A stretch of 64,000 bases of DNA. It comes from Campylobacter vicugnae (lineage in GTDB: Bacteria; Campylobacterota; Campylobacteria; Campylobacterales; Campylobacteraceae). The notes under the pieces are model-generated. The model had not been told where the DNA came from and made no database searches. It was given only the letters and a program-made list of their open reading frames with translations. The stretch lies in the NCBI RefSeq assembly GCF_002139875.1, contig NZ_CP018793.1, forward strand, positions 1,116,001-1,180,000. Reading direction: 5' to 3'. The first letter of the stretch is position 1. Each line of letters starts with the position of its first letter. The translations under genes were made by a program, and so were the position numbers. Positions 1-8,695 of the stretch are shown here, one piece after another.

Positions 1-795
1 TTAATTCCAGTTATAGAAAAATTACTAAATAAATTTATGAAAGACTCACGCAAAAGAAGTAAAATTGATAGTGCCAAATATCTTGATGAACAATCTCTTC
101 AGTTTCCAGATAGTGCGCTTGAAGTTTTAAGCAAAGAGATTCTTCATCTATATGCCAATGCAAACTCTATTATAGCTAAGGCTATTAGTATAAATAGTAA
201 TGATATACAAAACGATAATATATCAGCCAAAAGCATAATCAACTCAAGACAAACTCCTATCAAAATGGATTACGATGAGCTATATAATAATAGATTTAAA
301 GAGATATATAGCCAAATCATAGACTACGCTATACTAGCTGGGGCCAATGCTAAACCTGAACAACTAAGCAAATTTATGGATATTAGACGCGCTGCATTAA
401 TTATGGCTGAAGCATTAAAAGATATGAAAAATACACAACCAAATATCTATAGATATATCACTAGCTCCAATCAATATGCAAAAGAGGAGTATGATAAATT
501 AAGAGTTGAAATGCTAGAAAGTCTTCGCATTATGTATAAAATAGCAAGTATCAAAGACCCTGATGAGCTAGAGACTCAAATTAAAAATTTACGCAAAATT
601 TACTATGAGTATGATAGTGAATTTGATTTTGATATACTTATCATAAATAAAAAAATCACAAATAAAATGGCTACATCTTTGATGAATGATACGGCATTAA
701 TGAAAAACATCACAAAAGGTATGTTAAAAGTAGCCGAGATGATATTTATACATCATCACAGCAATGAAAAATTAGATGAGATAACAAATATATAA
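1..795 (+). CDS. Na+/phosphate cotransporter family protein, C-terminal part (5' truncated by window)
   Basis: The reading frame is open from base 1 through an internal ATG at 37 to the stop at 793-795, so the visible part is the 3' end of a longer gene. The residues are a soluble, charged, helical C-terminal region with a KYLDEQSLQFPDSALE segment. This resembles the PhoU-like tail that follows the membrane domain of NptA/YjbB-type Na+/Pi cotransporters. The membrane domain would lie upstream of the window. Residues around 90-200 continue as alpha-helical, PhoU-like sequence. The stop overlaps the ATG of the next gene (TAATG), so the two genes are probably translationally coupled. The family call is an inference from the tail only. 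Confidence 0.7.
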   Translation, partial: LIPVIEKLLNKFMKDSRKRSKIDSAKYLDEQSLQFPDSALEVLSKEILHLYANANSIIAKAISINSNDIQNDNISAKSIINSRQTPIKMDYDELYNNRFKEIYSQIIDYAILAGANAKPEQLSKFMDIRRAALIMAEALKDMKNTQPNIYRYITSSNQYAKEEYDKLRVEMLESLRIMYKIASIKDPDELETQIKNLRKIYYEYDSEFDFDILIINKKITNKMATSLMNDTALMKNITKGMLKVAEMIFIHHHSNEKLDEITNI

Positions 796-1757
796 TGATA
801 AAACGACCACAAAATAAATATAAAAAGATTCGTAATAATATAGAACAGCCGCTAATGCAGAGCCAAAAAGAGCAATTTGTATTAAAAATTTCACTATGCT
901 GTGCGGTTGTGCTTGCTATTTTTGGAATAGCATATGGAATTTATATTGGCTCAAAAGCTATTATATTTGATGGATTAGTGGCATTTTTATCTATTATTTT
1001 AATCTTACTTAGCGTAATTACATCTAAATTTATATATAAAGAAGATGATGATACTTTTCAGTATGGGTATATGCGTTTTGAACCGATGGTAAATCTATTT
1101 AAAAGCTTGATTTTACTTCTGCTTTGTATTTATGCGCTTATAAATGGAATTCAAGGAATTTTAAGCGGCGGATATGAGGTAGAATTTGATAAAGCGATGT
1201 TTTACTCATTTTTTTCTATGCTTTTATCTATTGGAATTTGGCTTTTTACATCATATAAGGCTAAGATTTTACAATCTCCATTAATCTCTGTAGATAGTCT
1301 TGAATGGCTAATTGATAGCGTTTTATATCTTGGTGGCTTTTTGGCCTTTGGTGCGATATGGTTATTTGATAAAGATAATCAAACCATCTGGGCAAAATAT
1401 CTAGATCCTACACTTTTAGTAGTTTTATCTATTTTTTTAGGCATTATGCCGCTTAAGGTATTTATTAAAAACTTAGCTGATCTTGTGATGGTAGCACCAA
1501 AAGATATGGATGATAAGATAGATGAGCTACTACAAAATATATCAAAAGAGTATAATTTTAGCGACTATGATACACATGTAGCAAAAAGTGGAAGATTTTT
1601 TATGATCGAAGTAAATATCTTAATGGGTGAATCATTTAAGCTTCAAAGCATAGATGAACTTGATCTAATCAGAGACAAGATTGAGCGAGGGCTAGAGATT
1701 CCAAGTTATAAAATCTGGCTTAGTGTAAGCTTTACTAAAAATCCAAAATGGCTTTAA
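795..1757 (+). CDS. Cation diffusion facilitator (CDF) family transporter
   Basis: 320-aa inner-membrane protein. After a short basic N-terminus there are about six hydrophobic helices (residues ~30-230), including the CDF-like segment SKAIIFDGLVAFLSI and the helix near residues 165-190 with SVDSLEWLIDS. Aspartates in these helices are the expected metal ligands. The C-terminal ~90 residues form a soluble domain as in ZitB/FieF-type exporters, which move Zn2+, Fe2+ or Mn2+ out of the cytoplasm by proton antiport. The substrate cannot be read from the sequence. The gene overlaps the preceding transporter gene by one base and is convergent with the NUDIX gene. Confidence 0.85.
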   Translation: MIKRPQNKYKKIRNNIEQPLMQSQKEQFVLKISLCCAVVLAIFGIAYGIYIGSKAIIFDGLVAFLSIILILLSVITSKFIYKEDDDTFQYGYMRFEPMVNLFKSLILLLLCIYALINGIQGILSGGYEVEFDKAMFYSFFSMLLSIGIWLFTSYKAKILQSPLISVDSLEWLIDSVLYLGGFLAFGAIWLFDKDNQTIWAKYLDPTLLVVLSIFLGIMPLKVFIKNLADLVMVAPKDMDDKIDELLQNISKEYNFSDYDTHVAKSGRFFMIEVNILMGESFKLQSIDELDLIRDKIERGLEIPSYKIWLSVSFTKNPKWL

Positions 1758-1770
1758 GTTATTTTGGATT
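1740..1770. terminator. Bidirectional intrinsic terminator between CDF and NUDIX genes
   Basis: AATCCAAAAT (1740-1749) pairs perfectly with ATTTTGGATT (1761-1770). A T-run follows on the plus strand and TTTTTAG on the minus strand. The hairpin contains the stop codon of the CDF gene and sits at the junction of the two convergent genes, so it can serve both. Confidence 0.75.
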
Positions 1771-2346
1771 TTTATTAATCATCCACCAAAGGATAGAAAA
1801 TTGTAAATTTGGGGCTTTTATTTTACTCTCATCATATATAAAATCTAAAATCTCGCTACGCTTTATAAATACCAGCTCTATCTTTTCATCATCGATACCA
1901 CCACCTAAGCCAAGCTTCATACTCTCATCAATTTGAGCGTAAAATAAAACTTGACAATTAGCCCCAAACCCAAGTGCTGTAAAACTACTAGTAACACGCT
2001 CTACATCATTTAAGCTATATCCAGTTTCTTCCATAACCTCTTCAATTATAGTTGCTTTAGCATCTAGCCCCTTATCCATAATTCCAGCACAAAGCTCATA
2101 TGTAAGACCATTTTTGGCTTGAATTTGATTTTTATCTTGATAATACCATACAGATGGACGAAATTGCCTAACAAATAAAAATGAATCAAATTCTTTATGA
2201 TATAAAAGACAACTTACGCTATCATGCGCCTCTACGCAGTCCCAGCGTTTATCCTTGCCATCTTGAGTATATAAAATACTAAAAGGCTTTACAAATTTTG
2301 ACTCCTTTAGTGGCACAACCCTTAAATTGCTTATAGTAAAATCCAT
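1759..2346 (-). CDS. NUDIX hydrolase, NUDT14-like (nucleotide-sugar/ADP-ribose pyrophosphatase)
   Basis: 195 aa. The NUDIX box appears as AGIMDKGLDAKATIIEEVMEETGY, described here in two pieces: AGIMDKGL followed by EEVMEETGY, which keeps the metal-binding EExxEE core. The flanking pattern (CAGIMDKGL before the box and GGGIDDEKIELVF after it) resembles the UDP-sugar pyrophosphatase NUDT14 subgroup more than MutT. It probably hydrolyses UDP-sugars or ADP-ribose in the cytoplasm. The start overlaps the end of mgtE by 16 bases, so the two are likely cotranscribed. The substrate is inferred. Confidence 0.8.
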   Translation of the reverse strand: MDFTISNLRVVPLKESKFVKPFSILYTQDGKDKRWDCVEAHDSVSCLLYHKEFDSFLFVRQFRPSVWYYQDKNQIQAKNGLTYELCAGIMDKGLDAKATIIEEVMEETGYSLNDVERVTSSFTALGFGANCQVLFYAQIDESMKLGLGGGIDDEKIELVFIKRSEILDFIYDESKIKAPNLQFSILWWMINKNPK

Positions 2347-3686
2347 GTTGCTAACCCCAAAAATACAAAAAATCCAATAATATCAGTTGCAGTAGTTAAA
2401 AAAACTGTGCTACCTACAGCCGGATCAAGCCCTACACGCTTTAGCGTAAGTGGAATAAATGTACCTAAAAATGCCGCCATAATAATATTAGCAATCATCG
2501 CTACACCAATAACTACTCCAAGCATAGGCATATCAAACCAAATTCCTACTAAAATTCCTAAAAATATAGCAAAAATCAGCGAGTTAAAAACTGCCATTAT
2601 TATCTCTTTTTTAAGTACAGCCCAAAAGTCACCAAGCTCAATCTCTCCAAGGGCAAGCCTTCTTACTGTAACGGCTAAGGTTTGGTTTCCAGCATTGCCA
2701 CCCATACTAGCAACTATTGGCATTAATACTGCAAGCGCTACTAAACTCTCAATAGACTTTTCAAAAAAGCCAATCACAATTACACCCAAAATCGCTGTAA
2801 TTAAATTCACAAACAACCAAGCAGCCCTAGCGCGTCCAGTTTTTACAAGCCCCTCTTCTTCGGCTTCATCATCAACACCTGCTAGATTATAGATCTGTTC
2901 AGTTGCACTCTCTTCTAAAAAATCGTGAATATCATCTGTTGTAATGCGGCCAAGTAGCACACCAGCTCTATTAGTTACAGCAATCGCACTTAAATCATAA
3001 TCCATAATCATATCAGCAGCTATCTTTATATCATCACTATCAATTGCAAAATGTGGCTTAAATTTCTCCTCATCTTGACTTACTATCTGACTTAAATTTA
3101 GATTAAAGTCATAAGTTATTAGATCCTCAAGTGCAATTGTATATTTTAGCACTCCACCTTCATCTACAACAAAAAGCGAAAAAACATTTTCTATCTTATC
3201 TTCTTGTTTCATAATGCGAAATCTAGCTATAGCGCTGCCTAGACTCTCATCTAATCTAGCGCTAAATAGCTCTGTTTGCATATATGCACCAGCTTCATTC
3301 TCTTCATAATTTATAAGCTTGCTAATCTCTTTTTGGCTATCTATCTCAAGCGAGCTAAATAATTCTTTAGCCTTTTCTTCATCTATCTCTTCTATAGTCT
3401 GTATAAGGTCAGTAGCATCATCACTCTCAAGCTCATCTATCGCCTCAGCTATCTTATCGTTTGGGATATTTTCTATCACATCACGCAGCATATGCTCAGG
3501 CATCTCCATAGCTGCTTCACCAAGAGTTTGCGGATCAAGCTTTTCTAGATACTTTGCATACTCATCTTCATCATGAGTTTTTAATCTCTTTAAATGACTT
3601 GCTATATCAGCAGGGCTTAGTTCGCTTTCATCTATTATATGCTTTTGAAGTTGCTCTTTTACCTCTTCTAGATTTTTATTTGGCAT
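2331..3686 (-). CDS. mgtE: Magnesium transporter MgtE
   Basis: 451 aa, the normal length. Residues ~1-130 are the acidic, helical MgtE N domain (repeats of EAMEMPEHMLRDVIENIPND type). They are followed by two CBS domains (~135-260), then five membrane helices (~285-450). The conserved pore segment PIVASMGGNAGNQTLAV is present. MgtE is a dimeric Mg2+ channel of the inner membrane; its N and CBS domains close the pore when cytoplasmic Mg2+ is high. The gene sits directly downstream of the M23 peptidase gene (2-base gap) and overlaps the NUDIX gene. Confidence 0.95.
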   Translation of the reverse strand: MPNKNLEEVKEQLQKHIIDESELSPADIASHLKRLKTHDEDEYAKYLEKLDPQTLGEAAMEMPEHMLRDVIENIPNDKIAEAIDELESDDATDLIQTIEEIDEEKAKELFSSLEIDSQKEISKLINYEENEAGAYMQTELFSARLDESLGSAIARFRIMKQEDKIENVFSLFVVDEGGVLKYTIALEDLITYDFNLNLSQIVSQDEEKFKPHFAIDSDDIKIAADMIMDYDLSAIAVTNRAGVLLGRITTDDIHDFLEESATEQIYNLAGVDDEAEEEGLVKTGRARAAWLFVNLITAILGVIVIGFFEKSIESLVALAVLMPIVASMGGNAGNQTLAVTVRRLALGEIELGDFWAVLKKEIIMAVFNSLIFAIFLGILVGIWFDMPMLGVVIGVAMIANIIMAAFLGTFIPLTLKRVGLDPAVGSTVFLTTATDIIGFFVFLGLATWILL

Positions 3687-3688
3687 AA

Positions 3689-4852
3689 TTATATCTCTGT
3701 TATATTTGCTATTTCTTCAAGTGGAGCTTTATTTGTATGGTTTTGGAAACTAGCTTGAATTTGACTATTTAGACTCTCTTTTAACTTGTTAAACTCTATT
3801 TTTTTGCTTTTACTTAATTCAGATTTAGTGATTTTGACTATTGATTCTGGATTTATAGCGTTGCCATTTTTATACAATCCAAAGTGCAAATGCGGTCCTG
3901 TGCTAAGTCCAGTACTACCAACATATGCTATTAGTTGGCCTTTTTTTACTTTTTTGCCTTTTTTTATACCTTTAGCATAGCCATTTACATGCGCATAAAG
4001 CGTCATATATCCACTTGAGTGCTGAATTGTTACAGTCTTACCATATCCACCTTTAGTACCTACAAAGCTTACCACGCCATCACCGGCAGCATAAATTTTA
4101 GTGCCTCTTGGTGCAGCATAGTCAGTGCCAAGGTGGGCTCTATATCTTTTTAATACCGGGTGAAATCTTTTAGGGTTAAATCTTGAGCTAATTCTTGCAT
4201 TTGGTATCGGTCTAGTAAGTAAGAAATTTTCAACCTCTTTGCCATTAGCGTTGTAAAATACATCATTAAATTTATATATATAATTTTTTTTGCCTCTTGT
4301 CTCTATCATAGCAACTTTGATATTTGGCTCACCAATATACCTACCAAGACGCTTTTTACGCTCATATACTATAGCTAATCTATCACCCTTTTGCAAAGTT
4401 TTAAAATTCATACTTCCGCTAAAAGCTTTATTAAACGAATTAGCTAAAGCCTCGTCATTTGTTGCTCTTTTTATCTCTCTATATGGTGAGTCATTTATCT
4501 CTACATTTAGTATGAAATTTTCATTTTCATAAACAATTGGAATAAAATCTAAAGAATAATCATCATTAAAATCTTTAAAAACATGAATTTGAATCTCATT
4601 GCTTATCGGTATTAAAATTTGACTAATATTATCATTTGTATCTCTTAAAATTTGAAACTTTGTTCCAGCACTCAACTCACTGGCTAGTTCTTTATCTTCT
4701 CCTGAGAGATTATAATATATAGATAGTGGTATATTATGTCTTTCTAAAAAGGTCAAAAATGTATCGCCTTGTGGCCATGTCAGCTCTTCAACGCTTGTAG
4801 TTGCTGCATATAAATTCATAAAAGTTAAAATAAATAAGATAAATTTTTTCAT
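3689..4852 (-). CDS. M23 family peptidoglycan peptidase (Csd3/HdpA-like)
   Basis: 387 aa with an N-terminal signal peptide (MKKFILFILTFMNLYA) for periplasmic export. A non-catalytic region of ~200 residues precedes the LytM/M23 domain (~230-350). That domain has the zinc ligands in HLGTD, the catalytic YAHV histidine and the HLHFG motif. The length and the long pro-region match the Helicobacter cell-shape endopeptidase Csd3 (HdpA) and its Campylobacter relatives, which cut peptide cross-links in peptidoglycan. The order with the PgbA-like gene, glcD and yihY is as I recall around C. jejuni Cj1212-1215. A Csd3-type carboxypeptidase activity is inferred. Confidence 0.85.
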   Translation of the reverse strand: MKKFILFILTFMNLYAATTSVEELTWPQGDTFLTFLERHNIPLSIYYNLSGEDKELASELSAGTKFQILRDTNDNISQILIPISNEIQIHVFKDFNDDYSLDFIPIVYENENFILNVEINDSPYREIKRATNDEALANSFNKAFSGSMNFKTLQKGDRLAIVYERKKRLGRYIGEPNIKVAMIETRGKKNYIYKFNDVFYNANGKEVENFLLTRPIPNARISSRFNPKRFHPVLKRYRAHLGTDYAAPRGTKIYAAGDGVVSFVGTKGGYGKTVTIQHSSGYMTLYAHVNGYAKGIKKGKKVKKGQLIAYVGSTGLSTGPHLHFGLYKNGNAINPESIVKITKSELSKSKKIEFNKLKESLNSQIQASFQNHTNKAPLEEIANITEI

Positions 4853-4983
4853 TAAAAACCCTATTAAAAGCAGATTAATTTTGCAATTATAACTTAAAAT
4901 TATTTACACTTTGCAAACATTTACCCAAACTAAGATATAATTATGGCCAAATTTATAAAAAGAATTTAAAAAGGGGATATAAA

Positions 4984-5700
4984 TTGAGAAAAATTATACT
5001 TTTAATCTTTGCTATATATTCATTTAGTTTTGGCGCTAAATTTGACTTAAAACCAAGCTACAATCTAATTTTAAGCACCAATCAAGGTAGTGCTACAATC
5101 ATAGATAATGATAGTTTTATAGTCGGCTCAAGCGGCGTTGTATTGCATAAGCTAGAAGATGGTAGCAAAACTATAATAGCTCGTGCTGTAGTAACTAGCA
5201 AAAAAGATGGCTATGCAAATTTAAGATTTGAGCTATTTGACCAACTTAAGCAAACAGCACTTCCACTTCCTACTATCTTGCCGCAAGCTGGCGATGAAGT
5301 AATTTTAAATTTTATGTATAATAGATCTTTAATCGTAGTCCCAAACAAAGAAATTTATGATCAAGTTACTAAAGCTTTTAGTAATATTGATTTTATTCAT
5401 CCTGATATTATAGCTGCTTATTTAAGCTATGAGTATAAGCCAAACCCAAGCCGATCTGATTTTCGCAAAATGTGTGCGCAAAATGCAGCCGGACTTATAT
5501 TTATAGCACTTGATAATGAGGCTGTTTTTGCTGATTGTGGTAGCTTTGAAGTGTTGCATAAATTTAAAACAGGTAGCGTAGGTTATTATGAGTTGCCATT
5601 TTATACAAGAATTAAAAATATAGATACAGTATTTTGGAAGCTAGATGGTGCTAAAATTGGCAATTATGATAAATATTACAAGAAACTTTTAGCTAGATAA
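4984..5700 (+). CDS. PgbA N-terminal-domain exported protein
   Basis: 238 aa starting at TTG, preceded by AAAGGGGAT at a good distance; no better ATG exists. The N-terminus (MRKIILLIFAIYSFSFGAK) is a signal peptide. The mature part is rich in beta-type sequence and ends in a basic tail (KYYKKLLAR). The sequence looks like the family named after the N-terminal domain of Helicobacter plasminogen-binding protein PgbA, but the lysine-rich plasminogen-binding C-terminal extension of H. pylori is absent. Function in this organism is unknown. It is the first gene of a run with glcD and yihY and is divergent from the M23 peptidase gene. Confidence 0.7.
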   Translation: MRKIILLIFAIYSFSFGAKFDLKPSYNLILSTNQGSATIIDNDSFIVGSSGVVLHKLEDGSKTIIARAVVTSKKDGYANLRFELFDQLKQTALPLPTILPQAGDEVILNFMYNRSLIVVPNKEIYDQVTKAFSNIDFIHPDIIAAYLSYEYKPNPSRSDFRKMCAQNAAGLIFIALDNEAVFADCGSFEVLHKFKTGSVGYYELPFYTRIKNIDTVFWKLDGAKIGNYDKYYKKLLAR

Positions 5701-5710
5701 GGGGATAAAT

Positions 5711-7090
5711 ATGGATTCTAAACATATAAAATATTTTGAGAATTTAATAGGTAAAGATAATGCCAAATTTGACAAAGCCCACCAGATCGCCTACTGCTAT
5801 GATGCAACCAAAAAACGCTATGAACCAGATGGAGTTTTATTTCCAAGAGATGAAAATGATGTAAGCGCAATCTTAAAATATTGCAATGAAAACAGTATAA
5901 TAATCGTCCCAAGAGGCGCTGGAAGTGGCTTTACTGGCGGAGCTTTAGCTAGTAGCGGTGGCGTAGTTTTAAGTTTTGAAAAACATATGAATAAAATTCT
6001 TGAAATAGATATGCAAAATATGGTTGCTGTGGTTCAACCAGGTGTGATCAATATGGATTTACAAAAAGCCGCACTAGAAGTAGGACTATTTTATCCACCA
6101 GATCCAGCTAGTGAAAACTATAGCAGCATAGGTGGCAATGTAAGTGAAAACGCAGGCGGAATGCGTGCTGCAAAATATGGAATTACCAAAGATTATGTAA
6201 TGGCTTTGCGTGCTGTATTGCCTAATGGAGAGATTATAAGAGCAGGTAAAAGAACTATTAAAGATGTAGCTGGATACAATATCGCTGGTATCTTAATTGC
6301 AAGTGAAGGAAGCCTAGCAGTAATCACAGAGATTACTCTAAAATTAATTGCCAAACCTAAATTCAAAAAAACAGCAATGGGAGTATTCCCAAGCGTAAAT
6401 TCAGCAATGAATGCTGTATATAAAACAATGGCAGCCGGTGTAACTCCTGTAGCTATGGAGTTTTTGGATTCTTTAAGCATTAAAGCAGTTGAACAAAAAT
6501 TCAACAAAGGCCTACCAACTGATGCTGGAGCGATATTAATTAGCGATGTTGATGGTCCAAATTTAGATGTAATTGATGGAGATTTAGCAATTATCAAAGA
6601 TTGCTTTATGCAAAATGGAGCTATAGATTTTAAAGTAGCAAAAGATGAACAAGAGAGTGCTGATATATGGTTTGCTAGACGCAACTGCTCTCAAGCAATC
6701 ACAATGTATGGCAGCCTAAAACTAAATGAAGATATCACCGTTCCACGCTCAAAGCTTCCTGAGCTTCTTGATAAAATAGCTCAAATTTCAGCCAAATATG
6801 ATGTAGTTACTCCATGCTTTGGCCATACAGGCGATGGCAATGTCCATACAAATGTAATGGTAGATAAATCTGATCCAAAAGCCGTAGAAAGAGGTCATGA
6901 GGCTATTACTGAAATTTTTAAAGCTACTGTTGAGCTTGGTGGTACTTTAAGTGGCGAACATGGCATTGGAATATCAAAAGCTCCTTTTATGCATTTAGCA
7001 TTTAGCGATGGGGAGATGGAGCTATTTAGATCAATCAAAAAAGCCTTTGATCCAAATAATATACTCAATCCATTTAAAATGGGACTTTAA
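5711..7090 (+). CDS. glcD: FAD-linked oxidase GlcD-like (glycolate/D-lactate dehydrogenase)
   Basis: 459 aa. Residues ~35-215 are the PCMH-type FAD domain (PRGAGSGFTGGALASSGGVV). Residues ~215-455 are the FAD-oxidase C domain with GHTGDGNVH and SGEHGIG, the usual metal and substrate-binding motifs. The family oxidises 2-hydroxyacids (glycolate, D-lactate, D-2-hydroxyglutarate) and passes electrons to the quinone pool. No glcE/glcF partner genes are present nearby, so a single-subunit D-lactate dehydrogenase is a fair alternative. An SD (aagggga) precedes the ATG, and the stop overlaps the next ATG by one base. Confidence 0.85.
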   Translation: MDSKHIKYFENLIGKDNAKFDKAHQIAYCYDATKKRYEPDGVLFPRDENDVSAILKYCNENSIIIVPRGAGSGFTGGALASSGGVVLSFEKHMNKILEIDMQNMVAVVQPGVINMDLQKAALEVGLFYPPDPASENYSSIGGNVSENAGGMRAAKYGITKDYVMALRAVLPNGEIIRAGKRTIKDVAGYNIAGILIASEGSLAVITEITLKLIAKPKFKKTAMGVFPSVNSAMNAVYKTMAAGVTPVAMEFLDSLSIKAVEQKFNKGLPTDAGAILISDVDGPNLDVIDGDLAIIKDCFMQNGAIDFKVAKDEQESADIWFARRNCSQAITMYGSLKLNEDITVPRSKLPELLDKIAQISAKYDVVTPCFGHTGDGNVHTNVMVDKSDPKAVERGHEAITEIFKATVELGGTLSGEHGIGISKAPFMHLAFSDGEMELFRSIKKAFDPNNILNPFKMGL

Positions 7091-7881
7091 TGCAAGAAGC
7101 TAAAAAAATTGCTAAGATTATTATAAAAGAGCTAAGAGATAAGCAGATATTTCATTTTGCTGCTAGTCTTAGCTTTCACACTTTACTTTCAATAATTCCT
7201 ATTATTTTTGTATCGCTTAGCATTTTTACTACTATGCCAAATTTTGCTGATTATTATGCTAAGATAAAGGAATTTATCTACTCAAATTTACTTCCAAGCC
7301 AAAATATCACTCAATATCTAGATCAATTTTTAAGCAACTCTAGTTCGCTTGGAGTGATGGGAGTTGTAGCGATATTTTTTACTAGTTTATTATTTTTTAA
7401 TGAATATGACTATGTTATCTCTAAAATTTCAAACCTACCTCAAAAGGGATTTTGGCAAAGTCTTAGCAATTATTGGACGCTAACAACCCTTATGCCTCTT
7501 GGGTTAGGTCTTTCATTTTGGCTATCTAGTTTTATTCAATCTATATTAAAAAGTAGCGAATTTACAAGCTCAATAAATTTTCTAGCTATATTTCCTCATA
7601 TTATAATCTGGGCAATTTTTGCTATTACATATCTAATTAGTATCAACAAAAAATTATCATTTAAAAGCATAGCTGTTGGCTCATTTATTAGCTCACTAGC
7701 TTGGTCGCTATCAAAATGGGGCTTTATCCAATACTCATTTTATAATAAAACTTACGCTAGTATATATGGCTCATTTTCTATTTTATTATTTTTTATAATC
7801 TGGATATATATCTCTTGGATTATATTTTTATATGGTATTAGACTATGCTGGGCTATAGAAAATAATAAAGAAACAGTTTAA
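7090..7881 (+). CDS. YihY/BrkB family membrane protein
   Basis: 263 aa, six hydrophobic segments, with the family's N-terminal feature LSFHTLLSIIPIIF and a C-terminal YGSFSILLFFIIWIYISW segment. It was long called ribonuclease BN (rbn), but that assignment was withdrawn for the E. coli protein; the true role of the family is not established. It is an inner-membrane protein translated directly after glcD (TAATG-type overlap). The stop codon lies inside a hairpin shared with flgH. Confidence 0.85.
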   Translation: MQEAKKIAKIIIKELRDKQIFHFAASLSFHTLLSIIPIIFVSLSIFTTMPNFADYYAKIKEFIYSNLLPSQNITQYLDQFLSNSSSLGVMGVVAIFFTSLLFFNEYDYVISKISNLPQKGFWQSLSNYWTLTTLMPLGLGLSFWLSSFIQSILKSSEFTSSINFLAIFPHIIIWAIFAITYLISINKKLSFKSIAVGSFISSLAWSLSKWGFIQYSFYNKTYASIYGSFSILLFFIIWIYISWIIFLYGIRLCWAIENNKETV

Positions 7882-7895
7882 AGCTTCTTTATTAT
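7862..7895. terminator. Bidirectional terminator between yihY and flgH
   Basis: ATAATAAAGAA (7862-7872) pairs with TTCTTTATTAT (7885-7895), an 11-bp AT-rich stem spanning the yihY stop. It lies between convergent genes. The stem is weak in G+C, so confidence is moderate. Confidence 0.5.
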
Positions 7896-7910
7896 CAATC
7901 CTATGTTCAA

Positions 7911-8624
7911 TTAAAATGGCCAAATAGTCTCTAAAACCCTAGTTCCCCACGGTTTATCAGTTGCACGCTGCAAATCGCCTTCTGTACGATATAAAATCTT
8001 AGCATCAGATATATGTCTAGATTCTATCTCATTATATTGACTAATATCATATGGCCTAATTACTCCACTAATTTGCATTATCTGTTTTTCATTATTTAGC
8101 AATATCTCTTTACTACCTTCTATAAAATAGTTACCATTGCTTAAAACCTTAATAATCCTAGCTGATATTGTAGTAGTAAATGCCTCAACTCTACTAGTTG
8201 TCCCGCCACCTGCATAGCTACTTCCACTTCCAGCGCTAAATCCTATACCAGCAATTTTATTTACATCATTTAATGGGCCTTGAAGTGGCGAACCAGCTGG
8301 AGTAGTAAATGCTCCACCGTTTAATGATGTTAGGCTATCTTTAGAAGTTGAACGGTCAGCTTGTGAGCTTTGATTTGCATTTTCTTTTATAATTACAGTA
8401 ACTATATCATTTACATTCATAGCTTTTCTATCTGAAAATAACGGATTATCCCCCTTGCCAAATAAGCTTCCAGGATTACCAGCTCCATTGCCTTGCACTC
8501 GACTTGGCAGCTCCTCTACATATGCAGGCGGAGCCATAGAAATATGCGGATCAGCCCCAGTAGTACAACCACTAAATACTACACCAGTTAAGCAAAATAG
8601 AATAAAAAAAGAACTTCTTTTCAT
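7911..8624 (-). CDS. flgH: Flagellar L-ring protein FlgH
   Basis: 237 aa lipoprotein. The signal peptide ends at the lipobox FSGC (Cys19), so it is anchored in the outer membrane. The mature protein has the FlgH pattern NDIVTVIIKENANQSSQADRST and the C-terminal SGVIRPYDIS and ETIWPF. FlgH forms the L ring through which the flagellar rod crosses the outer membrane. The gene stands alone, divergent from pta, as is usual for the scattered flagellar genes of Campylobacter. Confidence 0.95.
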   Translation of the reverse strand: MKRSSFFILFCLTGVVFSGCTTGADPHISMAPPAYVEELPSRVQGNGAGNPGSLFGKGDNPLFSDRKAMNVNDIVTVIIKENANQSSQADRSTSKDSLTSLNGGAFTTPAGSPLQGPLNDVNKIAGIGFSAGSGSSYAGGGTTSRVEAFTTTISARIIKVLSNGNYFIEGSKEILLNNEKQIMQISGVIRPYDISQYNEIESRHISDAKILYRTEGDLQRATDKPWGTRVLETIWPF

Positions 8625-8695
8625 AAATAACTCTCAATTTTATGATACAATATACTAATAATACCACAAAATGATACCAAATATAGGATAAAACA